From: Planctomycetia bacterium
Lineage (GTDB): Bacteria > Planctomycetota > Planctomycetia > Pirellulales > Thermoguttaceae
Assembly (NCBI GenBank): GCA_030527205.1
Contig: JAUNBG010000004.1
Coordinates: 1 to 64,000 of the forward strand
Reading direction: 5' to 3'
DNA length: 64,000 nt
In this document: piece after piece, positions 8,441-17,372 of the stretch
Layout of the letters: every line of letters begins with the position of its first letter
Numbering within the stretch: the stretch's first letter is position 1
Program-made: the position numbers and the translations under genes
The notes under the pieces: model-generated
What the model saw: only the letters and a program-made list of their open reading frames with translations
What the model was told of the DNA's origin: nothing
Databases searched by the model: none

Positions 8441-10501
8441 TTCTAAAAGAGCAATCGCGTTCACAATTTCTTTTTTAATCGACTCAAAAGCGGCCTGATT
8501 TTCGAGTTGTTCGATTGTATTAACGGCATTTGTAAACTTTGTCCGTTCAACAACTTGTTCGCCGACTGTCACACAAATAGTCCCATCTTCTTCCGGTCGG
8601 GAAGAAAAAGCGGCATCCAAATTAATGCGATCAGAATAACCATTCTTTTTAACAAATTGACTAATCATACCCAACAACATTTGACCGGGACAATTTTCCT
8701 GTTTTGCGCAAATTGTAACCGTCACAGGAACGCAATGTTGCGATGTCCCTCTCATTATTGGTATTTTCGCGTCAAAGAGTTGACTTCGATTCTGATAATT
8801 CGTATGTAACCGCAAATGAGCCTCATGTGATCCAGGGCAACCGCCGAGATTTTCCTCATAACATTGGGCGACCAAATAATTGTCTTGCGATTTTTGAACC
8901 TGATGCGTTTTATCAGCAGCATAAAGTCCCTGTTGACGACGTTTTCGAATCGCGTCGTTGACGCCAATCGGTTGCCCTCCGCCGGAAATACAGCCGCCAG
9001 GACAGGCCATAACTTCAACAAAATGATAATCTGCCTTGCCGTCCCGAATGTCAGTCAATAATTTTCGGGCATTTGCAAGTCCATAAACAACCGCAACTTT
9101 AACGTCATTCCCGCCAACGTTGATTGTCGCTTCTTTTATCGAATTCATTCCGCGAACGATTTTGAAGTCGATATTTTTCAACGGTTTATTCTCGATTTTT
9201 TCGACGGCATAACGAAGAGCCGCTTCCATAACGCCGCCCGAGGTTCCAAAAATGATCCCCGCCCCTGTTGCAAATCCCATTGGCATATCGAAAGCCTCGG
9301 GTTCCAAGTCGCTTAACTGAATTCCCAGCGAACCTATCATTCTTTCAACTTCGCTTGTTGTTATCACAATATCAACATCCGGTTGACCTGCAACGGCAAA
9401 TTTGGGAAGCTGGGCTTCAAATTTCTTGGCAGTGCAAGGCATAATCGAAACAACGACAAGGTCTTCCCTTTTGCAACCGAGTTGATCGGGCAAAACCTTT
9501 TTCATCACAGAACCAAACATCGCCTGCGGAGATCGACAAGTCGAAAGATTGGGGAGAAATTCGGGAAAATAGATTTCGGCATATTTGACCCAGGCCGGAC
9601 AACAACTTGTAAACAACGGCAATTTCTCCTTTTGCGTAAACCGATCTATAAATTCCGTCGCTTCTTCAAAAATGGTCATATCGGCTGCAAAACCTGTGTC
9701 ATATACATATTTGAATCCCATTAATTTCAACGCAGCAACCAACTTACCGGCATAATTTTCCCCTGCTTTGGCGCCAAAATATTCGCCAATAGCAACGCGA
9801 ACAGCCGGGGCTATTTGAACAACAACCGTTTTCGTCGGATCGTAAAGAGCCTCCCAAACTCGATTTCGGTCTTGTTTCGGAACAATGGCGCCCGTCGGAC
9901 AAACCGCAGCGCATTGGCCGCAGTTGACGCATTCAACCAAACCAAGTTGCGTATCAAAAGCCGGGGCAACCTTTGCATGCGAACCCCGATTGGCAAAATC
10001 AATGGCGCCAATCCCTTGAATTTCTGCGCAAACGCGAACGCAATCGCCGCAAAGAACACATTTATTCGGATCCCGCTCCAATGAAGGAGACGAACAATCG
10101 ATTGGAACTTTCTTCTCAAGTCTCTTGTAACGAATCGTTTCAACGCCAAGTCGTCGCGCTATGTTTTGCAACGAACAATCAGAACTCCTGACGCAAGTCG
10201 GACATTCTCGATCATGATTGGCTAAAAGCAACTCAACGCTGATCTTACGCATCTCACGAATTTCCTTCGTTTCTGTATGAATAATCATTCCATTTTCTGG
10301 AGCGGTTGAACAGGCGGCCATAATTCCCCGCCCTTCAACAAGAACCAAACAGAGTCGACAAGCTCCGTAAATGCTCAACTCCGAATGATAACAGAAAGTC
10401 GGAATGTCAATCCCTGCTTTCCGAATGACTTCGAGAAGATTACGCTCCGTTGAAAATTCGACTTCCCGTCCATTAACCGTTAACTTTTTCATTTCGTTCA
10501 T
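8438..10501 (-). CDS. hydA: [FeFe]-hydrogenase catalytic subunit
   Basis: 687 residues from the ATG at 10501, which has AAGGA at 7-nt spacing (an upstream in-frame TTG at 10522 lacks one). Domain order: plant-type [2Fe-2S] domain (Cys37, 48, 51, 64), His-ligated [4Fe-4S] segment (HDRECPTCVRSSDC), two-cluster ferredoxin domain (CVLCGDCVRVC, CVNCGQCAAVCP), then the H-cluster domain with TSCCPAW (298-304), MPCTAKKFE (354-362) and EVMACPGGC (496-504), and the small-subunit tail (GSHEAHLRLHTNY). It reduces protons or oxidises H2. With HydB and HydC it forms the trimeric NAD(H)- and ferredoxin-linked group A3 type enzyme. Odd: a roughly 110-residue C-terminal extension (from about 575) resembling a thioredoxin-like [2Fe-2S] domain that has lost half its cysteines. 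HydEFG maturases are not in this window. Confidence 0.96.
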   Translation of the reverse strand: MNEMKKLTVNGREVEFSTERNLLEVIRKAGIDIPTFCYHSELSIYGACRLCLVLVEGRGIMAACSTAPENGMIIHTETKEIREMRKISVELLLANHDRECPTCVRSSDCSLQNIARRLGVETIRYKRLEKKVPIDCSSPSLERDPNKCVLCGDCVRVCAEIQGIGAIDFANRGSHAKVAPAFDTQLGLVECVNCGQCAAVCPTGAIVPKQDRNRVWEALYDPTKTVVVQIAPAVRVAIGEYFGAKAGENYAGKLVAALKLMGFKYVYDTGFAADMTIFEEATEFIDRFTQKEKLPLFTSCCPAWVKYAEIYFPEFLPNLSTCRSPQAMFGSVMKKVLPDQLGCKREDLVVVSIMPCTAKKFEAQLPKFAVAGQPDVDIVITTSEVERMIGSLGIQLSDLEPEAFDMPMGFATGAGIIFGTSGGVMEAALRYAVEKIENKPLKNIDFKIVRGMNSIKEATINVGGNDVKVAVVYGLANARKLLTDIRDGKADYHFVEVMACPGGCISGGGQPIGVNDAIRKRRQQGLYAADKTHQVQKSQDNYLVAQCYEENLGGCPGSHEAHLRLHTNYQNRSQLFDAKIPIMRGTSQHCVPVTVTICAKQENCPGQMLLGMISQFVKKNGYSDRINLDAAFSSRPEEDGTICVTVGEQVVERTKFTNAVNTIEQLENQAAFESIKKEIVNAIALLE

Positions 10502-10608
10502 TGATCTTTCCTTATTGTTCAACTGTCTCGTTTACTCTTTTCATTTTTCGAAACCAATCGCTTCAAAACCCGACCAATAAAGCGATTGTAATTTTGAAAA
10601 TGGACGAT

Positions 10609-12519
10609 TTAAAACCCGGTAACCGCGCCAAATTTACAGGTTTCCTTACAAACGGCGCATTTTATACATTTTTCCGGATCAATTTTATGCGGCTGCTTCG
10701 GCGAACCGCTAATGGCTCCAACAGGACACTTGCGGGCACACGCTGTACATCCCTTGCATTTTTCCGCTAAAATGACAGGCCGGGCCAGCGCTTTGCATTC
10801 GCCGGTCGGACAAATCTTCTTAAATACATGAGATTCATATTCTTCCCGGAAATATCGAAGCGTTGAAAGAACCGGATTAGGCGCCGTTTTGCCAAGACCG
10901 CATAACGATCCCAATTGAACTGCCTTCGCTGTTTGTTCCAATAAATCCAAGGTTTCCGCCGTTGCTCGTCCTTCAATTATATCGTCAAGCAAAGCAAGCA
11001 TTTGTTTGGTTCCTTCGCGACACGGAACACATTTCCCGCAAGATTCGTTTTGCGTAAACTTCATGAAAAATCGAGCGATTCGAACCATACAGGTCTGTTT
11101 GTTCATAACAACCAAACCGCCCGATCCAACCATTGCGCCAGCAGTTTTTAACGAATCATAATCTAACGGCATATCAAGCATTTCCGGAGTCAAACAACCC
11201 CCGGACGGTCCCCCGATTTGAACCGATTTGAAATCCTCGCCCGTTACGTGACCGTTGTTATCCGTAACGCCGCCCCCAATATTATAAACAATTTCCCGAA
11301 GCGTAGTCCCGAAAGGAACTTCGATCAATCCGGTATTCGTAACATGCCCCGTCAATGCAAATGTTTTTGTTCCCGGCGACTTTTCCGTTCCAAATGAACG
11401 AAAGGAAGCGGCCCCTTCTCGCAAAATATATGGAACCATAGCCAGCGTTTCAACATTATTAATGACCGTTGGTTTGCCATAAAGTCCGCATTGAGCAGGA
11501 AATGGCGGCTTCGGCATCGGCATTCCGCGTTTCCCTTCGATTGAAGCAATCAGGGCCGTTTCCTCGCCGCAGACAAATGCCCCTGCCCCTTCCATAATTC
11601 GAATACGAAAGTTGAAATCGGAACCAAACAAATGATCCCCGAGAAGTCCGTGATGCTCCGCATCTAAAACCGCCTGATTCATCCGTTTAACGGCAAGCGG
11701 ATATTCCGCTCGAACATAAACGACTCCTTCGTCTGCGCCAATTGCTTTTCCGGCAATTATCATTCCTTCGAGAACCGCATGAGGATTCCCTTCCATGACA
11801 GAACGATCCATAAAGGCGCCAGGATCGCCCTCGTCCCCATTGCAAATGACATATTTCTTTTTCCCTTGAGAGGCCAGCGTAAACTTCCATTTTAAACCGG
11901 TTGGAAATCCCCCGCCCCCCCGACCTCGAAGCCCCGCATCCAGAACAAGTTGACAAATTTCTTCCGGTTTCATTTCCAGAATCGCTTTACGAGCTCCAAA
12001 ATAACCTTGTCGAGCAATATATTCTTCAACGTTTTCCGGTTCGATCACACAATTTTTCAAGACGATACGCGATTGTCTTTCGTAAAACTGAATTTCGTTT
12101 TCATGACGACAAAACTTTTGCGTAACCGGATCGACATAAACGAGACGATCAATAATTTCGCCATTTAAAAGAGTTACATTAACGATTTCCGCCGCGTCTT
12201 CCGGTTTGACATGACAATAAAAAATCCCTTCCGGCTCGATTCGCATGAGCGGACCTTTTTGACAAAATCCTTGACAACCGCTTTTAGAAAGATAAGTTCC
12301 GTCAAACGGTTCTATTTCTGAACCGCTTTTCAAAACAATTTCGACCTTTTCGTTAACTTTTTCCAACTCCTTGACCAAAGCGTCGCGAACTTGCAGCGAA
12401 CCATTGGCAATACAACCGGTTCCGCCACAAATGATAATCCGACGCTTTAACACAGAAGACGCTTTCTCATATTTCGACGCAAGTTCTTCCAAACTCAATC
12501 GTTTTGTTTCCTCAGACAT
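10609..12519 (-). CDS. hydB: Hydrogenase NADH-binding subunit (NuoF-like)
   Basis: 636 residues. N-terminal thioredoxin-like [2Fe-2S] domain (CGGTGCIANG near 32-41, SGCQGFCQKGP near 79-89), central NuoF core with the FMN/NAD motif GLRGRGGGGFPTG and CNGDEGDPGAFMDR, an SLBB segment, the N3-type cluster motif ESCGKCVPCREG...GSLCGLG, and a C-terminal two-cluster ferredoxin domain (CKGCTACARKCP, CIKCAVCKETC). Such HydB proteins carry the FMN that exchanges electrons with NADH and, in bifurcating enzymes, ferredoxin. ATG with AAGGAGCAGGA leader. It is 76 bp downstream of hydC and 107 bp upstream of hydA on the same strand. Confidence 0.96.
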   Translation of the reverse strand: MSEETKRLSLEELASKYEKASSVLKRRIIICGGTGCIANGSLQVRDALVKELEKVNEKVEIVLKSGSEIEPFDGTYLSKSGCQGFCQKGPLMRIEPEGIFYCHVKPEDAAEIVNVTLLNGEIIDRLVYVDPVTQKFCRHENEIQFYERQSRIVLKNCVIEPENVEEYIARQGYFGARKAILEMKPEEICQLVLDAGLRGRGGGGFPTGLKWKFTLASQGKKKYVICNGDEGDPGAFMDRSVMEGNPHAVLEGMIIAGKAIGADEGVVYVRAEYPLAVKRMNQAVLDAEHHGLLGDHLFGSDFNFRIRIMEGAGAFVCGEETALIASIEGKRGMPMPKPPFPAQCGLYGKPTVINNVETLAMVPYILREGAASFRSFGTEKSPGTKTFALTGHVTNTGLIEVPFGTTLREIVYNIGGGVTDNNGHVTGEDFKSVQIGGPSGGCLTPEMLDMPLDYDSLKTAGAMVGSGGLVVMNKQTCMVRIARFFMKFTQNESCGKCVPCREGTKQMLALLDDIIEGRATAETLDLLEQTAKAVQLGSLCGLGKTAPNPVLSTLRYFREEYESHVFKKICPTGECKALARPVILAEKCKGCTACARKCPVGAISGSPKQPHKIDPEKCIKCAVCKETCKFGAVTGF

Positions 12520-12595
12520 TTTATTCCTGCTCCTTGATTTTATTCCATTGAATTATATGCTTGAATCTGTTATTCAACCCAGATTAATATTTCCG

Positions 12596-13129
12596 TCAAA
12601 CATTCGGCGCTTCGGAAGCCGCTACATTTTGCTCTTTTGCGAGAATCTCATCGACAAGTTGAACGGCAAGTTCAGGCGTCGATTGACCATAAACAACGTC
12701 ATCGACGACCATAACCGGAGCAAGTCCGCAAGCCCCCAGACAACTGACAAGCTCGATTGTAAACATTAAATCGGATGTCGTTCGATTCTCTTCGCTTAGA
12801 TTCAGTTTTTTATAAAGCGATTCAAGAATTCCATGCGATTTTTTAACATGACAAGCCGTTCCGTCACAAAGTCGAAAAATATGTTTTCCCTTTGGATTCA
12901 ATGAAAAATGAGCATAAAATGTCGCAACGCCATAAACATGAGCAACCGGAACATTCAGCGATGTTGCGACATAACTAATGACATCTTTGGAAAGATATTT
13001 GTAAACGTCCTGAACTTCCTGAAGTATCGGAATTAAACGGGAAGGATCATTATGATTTTTTTCAAGGATTTCATTGACCGAAGCAAGATGTTGAACCATC
13101 GCTTTGGTCTTTTCGATCGTTTCTTGCAT
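12596..13129 (-). CDS. hydC: Hydrogenase small [2Fe-2S] subunit (NuoE-like)
   Basis: 177 residues with the NuoE/HydC pattern: helical N-terminus with LIPILQEVQDVYKYL, VAHVYGVATFYAHFSL, then the thioredoxin-like cluster domain with LCDGTACHVK and VSCLGACGLAPVMVVDD, giving the four cysteine ligands of one [2Fe-2S] cluster. It docks on HydB to complete the NADH side of the trimeric hydrogenase. ATG preceded by AAGGAAC. Second-to-last block of the adhE-rex-hydS-phosphatase-hydC-hydB-hydA operon. Confidence 0.95.
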   Translation of the reverse strand: MQETIEKTKAMVQHLASVNEILEKNHNDPSRLIPILQEVQDVYKYLSKDVISYVATSLNVPVAHVYGVATFYAHFSLNPKGKHIFRLCDGTACHVKKSHGILESLYKKLNLSEENRTTSDLMFTIELVSCLGACGLAPVMVVDDVVYGQSTPELAVQLVDEILAKEQNVAASEAPNV

Positions 13130-13348
13130 TGTTGTTCCTTAATCTTTTTATTTTTCTTTGGTTACAATACTATTAACAAGTTTTTCCTGGCAATGCCCGG
13201 GTTTGTCCAACAAACATCGACATTCGTTTCGAGCCGATATGCTCTCCTTGCAAACAAAAACAATTCCGACTTTTCAATCGCGTTGCAAAACCGAATTCAT
13301 TCAAAAGAAACGATTTGCGCATATTCGGGAATATTTCTCACACAAAAC

Positions 13349-14524
13349 TTAAACATATCGAATATTGACCTTTTTCAGGAAGTTCTTTTCAAGAATTTGA
13401 GCAATTCTTTTGACAATATTGCGGCGCAACTCCAAATCAAGGGGCAAATTGGGATCTTGATGCGCCTCGTTGATTCGTGTGCCAAGCAGAACGTCAATAA
13501 CATCGTTTCGGAGCATCATTTCAGCGAGCATTCCCGCAGGATTTTCATATTTGGCGCCGTCATAATTGTCGAGATATTGAGCGGTTTTGGTCAGCGTAAA
13601 AATGCCCTCCGTAACAAGATCAATTCCTTCCATTTTCGACGCTGGCGGCATTTCAGAGTCAATGTTCGATAAATCAACTTTTAAATCGCGATGAAGCTCT
13701 CGACTAATGATTTCGGCGCTCGTTCCGCCGCTAATAACTTTTTCCCCTTGAAAATGCGCAACAAGTTCAGCGCATTCCAAATCGCGTTTGCGATCATAAG
13801 GGGGGCCCGTAAACAATAACATTTTGCGCGGCGGACGAAACAGAAGCGCGGCGCAGGTCATATCGTCTTTGTTAAGCAGATTCGGTTCCTTGCGTCTTGC
13901 TTCCCGAAGAATTTGTTCGGTCAATTCATGCGACGAAATGTCGGAATGCTTCGCGATCGAACGTTGAATAAATTCAGCGCAACCTTTTTCCCGCCAACCC
14001 AATGGCCAAGCCGAAGACCCCATTCCGGCTTGACTTATGCCGTCCGAAAAAAAGACAATTCGATCGCCTGGCTGAACTGTAAAATTGTAAACGTTCATTT
14101 TCCGATCATTCCATTTCGACGATTCCAAGGTCTCAAACGGAATTTTGAAAAGGGCGCCGTCCCGAAACAGTTGAAATTTCGGATTACCCATTTCGATGAT
14201 TCGAATCGACCCGTTTAAACTGGCGTTGACGATTGTAAAGGTCGCATAACTGATCTTTCGAACCTGACAGATCGGCAAAGCGCTCATCATAATTTCCGCA
14301 GAATGAACAATATTATCTTCGCTTTCTGCTGCAAATTTAAGTGCCATCGTTGCTGTCATTGACGCTAAAATATTCGCTTTGACGCCGCTCCCCAACCCGT
14401 CTGACAAAACGGCAACAACGCGACCGTCCTGATGATCTTTTTGATATTTAAACGCGTCCCCGCAAATATCTTCGCCATTCTTAAAACGCTGGCTGAATCC
14501 TAAATCTATAAATAACGGTTCCAT
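13349..14524 (-). CDS. PP2C/SpoIIE-type serine phosphatase in hydrogenase operon
   Basis: 391 residues. The first 230 or so show the metal-binding motifs of SpoIIE/RsbU PP2C phosphatases: VAVLSDGLGSGVKA (Asp-Gly near residue 41) and RIVFFSDGISQAGMG (near 160), ending with DDMTCAALLFRPP. The C-terminal 150 residues (TGPPYDRKRDLECAELVAHFQGEKVISGGTSAEI) form a second domain seen with hydrogenase-linked phosphatases; I cannot name it. In clostridial hydrogenase loci a gene of this kind accompanies HydS, and a regulatory dephosphorylation role is inferred. Starts 52 bp after hydS; no strong ribosome-binding site is visible, so translation may depend on upstream genes. Confidence 0.85.
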   Translation of the reverse strand: MEPLFIDLGFSQRFKNGEDICGDAFKYQKDHQDGRVVAVLSDGLGSGVKANILASMTATMALKFAAESEDNIVHSAEIMMSALPICQVRKISYATFTIVNASLNGSIRIIEMGNPKFQLFRDGALFKIPFETLESSKWNDRKMNVYNFTVQPGDRIVFFSDGISQAGMGSSAWPLGWREKGCAEFIQRSIAKHSDISSHELTEQILREARRKEPNLLNKDDMTCAALLFRPPRKMLLFTGPPYDRKRDLECAELVAHFQGEKVISGGTSAEIISRELHRDLKVDLSNIDSEMPPASKMEGIDLVTEGIFTLTKTAQYLDNYDGAKYENPAGMLAEMMLRNDVIDVLLGTRINEAHQDPNLPLDLELRRNIVKRIAQILEKNFLKKVNIRYV

Positions 14525-14576
14525 TTCGATTCATTTCGATTTCTTTTCGCTTGAAAAAACTTTATTTAACCTTCGT

Positions 14577-16289
14577 TTACTCTTTATTGTCGGCATAATT
14601 TTCTGCAATTGAGCGAAGAAGAATTTCGGTTTCGGCCATATGTTCCCCGAGTTTACAGGCGATGTCCTGAACTGTCGCAAGATTCTTTTGAATAACTTCC
14701 CGGGCTCGCGCGGCAATCTGTTCGCGACGAAATTCAACATTCGTTACATCAAACAAAATGGCGCCAACAACCTGTCCCGGATCAATATTGAATATGTTGA
14801 TACTCAACAACCGATTGTTCACGCGAAGCATATCTCTTTTCAATTCTTCTCCATTTTGAAGAACCCTGTCAAACAAATCAGCAAAAGGAACCAATTTCTC
14901 TAAAACTGTCCCGGCCATTCCTGGAATCATTTCATAAATCTGAAGAGCTTCTTCGCCAGAAAGCTCGGCAAAACGTTTATTGCATTCAATGAGTCGCAAA
15001 CTTCGATCAACAATGACAACCGCCGCAGGAATACAACGGAGAATCGCATTCGACTTCTTTTGCGATAATTGCCGCAAATAGGAGACACACATACAGGGTT
15101 CCGCTTTGCCGGAAAGAAGCGCTTTGGCAAAATTGATACAAGTATCATAACCGCAACCGCCGCAATTTAATTCGTCTTCCAGTTTGGTCTTGCCAACAAT
15201 CCGCAACGCTTGTCGGAGTTCTTGAAGACTTACATTTTGATCCGAAAGAACAGGCGATTGCGCATAATCCATTTGAATATCAATGAGTTCGCGAGCAGGA
15301 ATCTCATTTTTCCATTCCGAATTCCTTGTTATTCGAAGCCTTTCCAGTAACCCCGGGGAACCATGCCCGGTTCCTGGGCCATGAACGCAACCGCCGATAC
15401 AAGCGAGCGCTTCGATAAAAACAGGTTCCTTAATATCGAGAGGACTTAACCCTTCCAACATCTGACGCAAGGCGGAAATTCCGCAAACTGTCGCAAAATG
15501 AATATGATCGCAGCCGCCATGAAGACGAATCGTTTCGTTCATTCCCCCCTCAATGGGATATAAAGCCCCTTCTTCGGCCGATTGCGGAATAAAATAATCT
15601 TCTTTCGTCGGTTCAAGAGTCCAGGGATCAATTCCCGCTTCCTTGAACCATTGACGCAATCGGGGAAACAAAATGGCCGTCGCAATCAAATCGGGATGAC
15701 TGTCCGCTTCATTTTTTTTCGCGATACAAGGTCCGGCAAAAACGACTTTGATCTTCCCTTTGATTGTTTCATGCAACATTTTGGCATGACTTAAAACGGG
15801 AGATAAAAGAGGAGAAATACAATCCGTAAATTCCGGAAGATATTTTCGCACAAAATCAACAACAACCGGACAAGCGGACGATATAACAACCCCTTTCTTT
15901 TGATGTTTCAATAACTTGGAAACTTCCGACGAGACAATCTGAGCGCCAAGCGCTGTTTCGCTGACGCCAGCAAAACCAAGTCGCTTGAGCGCCGCAATCA
16001 TTTTAGCAAAAGGAAGTCCCTTAAATTCGCTGACCCAGGATGGAGCAAGCGAAACATAAACCGGAACGTCTCTTTGGATCAATTGTTTCGTTCGTTCGAG
16101 ATCATCGCGAATCTTTTTCGCATGAGCCGGACAAACTTCGACGCAATGTCCGCAAGCAATGCATAATTCTGGCATTACAGACGCGTGTCCCCCTTCAACT
16201 TTAATCGCCTTAACGGGACAATGTCGAACGCATTTAAAACAATCCTGACATTCTGCGTCGGCGGTAAAAATCGGATAACTGTGATTCAT
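14577..16289 (-). CDS. hydS: Sensory [FeFe]-hydrogenase with PAS domain
   Basis: 570 residues from ATG 16289, which overlaps the stop of the upstream gene as ATGA; reading further upstream only reproduces that gene's DNA in another frame. Domains: two-cluster ferredoxin (CQDCFKCVRHCP, CIACGHCVEVCP), H-cluster domain with altered motifs SSACPVVVDF (L1), GPCIAKKNEA (L2) and EALACIGGCVHGPG (L3), a [4Fe-4S] binding motif CGGCGYDTC...CMC, a PAS domain (about 400-500, from SNAILRCIPAAVVIVDRSLRLIECNKRF) and a C-terminal helix. All four H-cluster cysteines remain but the proton-transfer cysteine of TSCCP is Ala, as in group C putative H2 sensors. Likely senses H2 or redox state and signals through the downstream phosphatase (inference). 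Confidence 0.9.
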   Translation of the reverse strand: MNHSYPIFTADAECQDCFKCVRHCPVKAIKVEGGHASVMPELCIACGHCVEVCPAHAKKIRDDLERTKQLIQRDVPVYVSLAPSWVSEFKGLPFAKMIAALKRLGFAGVSETALGAQIVSSEVSKLLKHQKKGVVISSACPVVVDFVRKYLPEFTDCISPLLSPVLSHAKMLHETIKGKIKVVFAGPCIAKKNEADSHPDLIATAILFPRLRQWFKEAGIDPWTLEPTKEDYFIPQSAEEGALYPIEGGMNETIRLHGGCDHIHFATVCGISALRQMLEGLSPLDIKEPVFIEALACIGGCVHGPGTGHGSPGLLERLRITRNSEWKNEIPARELIDIQMDYAQSPVLSDQNVSLQELRQALRIVGKTKLEDELNCGGCGYDTCINFAKALLSGKAEPCMCVSYLRQLSQKKSNAILRCIPAAVVIVDRSLRLIECNKRFAELSGEEALQIYEMIPGMAGTVLEKLVPFADLFDRVLQNGEELKRDMLRVNNRLLSINIFNIDPGQVVGAILFDVTNVEFRREQIAARAREVIQKNLATVQDIACKLGEHMAETEILLRSIAENYADNKE

Positions 16290-17209
16290 GCCGGAGTCCT
16301 GTTTTGTTCCTGATTGAACTTTTCGTTCAGCAAATCGATCAAAGCCCCTTTGTCCATATGATGATAGCAAACGCCATCGATTATTATATTCGGACCGTCT
16401 GAACATTGACCGACGCAACATTTTCCCGAAAGCTCAATTTGAGCTTTAAAGTTGTTCGTTTCGATAAATTCCTCAATGACGCGAAGATTATCCTCATTTC
16501 CGCGAGCAAAGCAGGAACTTCCCATACAGATCACGATTTTGGTCATTAGATGATTTCCTTCTGACTCCTGAACTTTAAGACCTTGTTGAAGCAATTTCGC
16601 TGAAAGTAATGCGAATCCGCCGGCGATCACTTCTCGTTGAACGATAACGTTTTCGGGAACTTGAAGGCTGACATTGGAAAAATTCCAAAACGCCTTGACT
16701 CCCGCTTCCATAAGTTCGTCGCAAACAGCTTGAGCGTTGGCTGCAGAAACGGTCAGAATCGCTATATTGGGCTTCGATATTCGAACAATGCGATTCAGAA
16801 ACGCAGCATTGAGAACTTCATAACCATGAATCTTTCGACCAATTTTTTCAGGATCGGAATCAAAAACGGAAGTTATTTCCAAGCCGTATTCCGAAAATTC
16901 ATGATAACCCAACAAAGCGCTGCCCAATGATCCTGCGCCAATAAGGCAGGCTCGACAAACAACGTTCCAACCCAAATAATCGCGGATTGAATGAATCAAA
17001 TCGCTTGTTTGAAAACCAACGCCCGGTTGCCCAATCGACCCTGTTAAAGCAAAGTCTTTTCGAACAACAATCGGGTCAAGGTTCATATAATCCGCCAATT
17101 TTGTCGTTGACACTTTTTCTTCCCCTTGTTGTTGCATTAACATCAATTTATGAAGATAAGACGGCAAACGACGAATCGCTGGCGTATTCTGCAATTTGAT
17201 TCGACCCAA
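16286..17209 (-). CDS. rex: Rex-type redox repressor fused in frame to a [2Fe-2S] thioredoxin-like domain
   Basis: 307 residues from a TTG at 17209 with AAAGGAG 8 nt upstream; a longer in-frame reading to 17284 lacks such a site. Residues about 10-65 are the Rex winged helix (RRLPSYLHKL...VRKDFALTGSIGQPGVGF); residues about 85-200 are the Rossmann NADH-binding domain with IGAGSLGSALLGY. Rex proteins repress fermentation genes until NADH rises. From residue 222 the chain continues without a stop into an 86-residue domain with ICMGSSC and GKCCVGQC, the four ligands of a thioredoxin-like [2Fe-2S] protein. That part has its own Met and ribosome-binding site, so a free form may also be made. The last codon overlaps hydS (ATGA). 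Confidence 0.88.
   Translation of the reverse strand: MGRIKLQNTPAIRRLPSYLHKLMLMQQQGEEKVSTTKLADYMNLDPIVVRKDFALTGSIGQPGVGFQTSDLIHSIRDYLGWNVVCRACLIGAGSLGSALLGYHEFSEYGLEITSVFDSDPEKIGRKIHGYEVLNAAFLNRIVRISKPNIAILTVSAANAQAVCDELMEAGVKAFWNFSNVSLQVPENVIVQREVIAGGFALLSAKLLQQGLKVQESEGNHLMTKIVICMGSSCFARGNEDNLRVIEEFIETNNFKAQIELSGKCCVGQCSDGPNIIIDGVCYHHMDKGALIDLLNEKFNQEQNRTPA
16544..16562 (-). promoter_or_regulatory. Internal ribosome-binding site and ATG for a free [2Fe-2S] protein
   Basis: AGAAGGAAA (16554-16562) stands 7 nt before the ATG at 16544-16546, which begins MTKIVICMGSSC in the same frame as Rex. The local sequence CTAATGACC contains TAATG in the neighbouring frame, the classical stop-start overlap, suggesting that two genes became joined by a small indel or that two products are made. 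Confidence 0.6.
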
Positions 17210-17332
17210 CGGTTGTTCTCCTTTAAAACTTATTTGTAATACCTGCGCGGAAAACAAGGCGATAGCGGTTCCGTTTTCTCGCAATTTTTATCGTCTTTTA
17301 TGCTTTCCGCAGAATTGTTATTAATCAAACTT

Positions 17333-17361
17333 AACTCAAGTTTGATTGCCAAACTTGAGTT
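17333..17361. terminator. Perfect 12-bp hairpin between adhE and rex
   Basis: AACTCAAGTTTG and CAAACTTGAGTT pair perfectly around a 5-nt loop. It begins 12 bases beyond the adhE stop. Neither strand shows a clean U-run, so it may be an mRNA-stabilising or attenuating structure rather than a full terminator, letting some transcription continue into rex and the hydrogenase genes. Confidence 0.6.
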
Positions 17362-17372
17362 GATTAAGTCGC

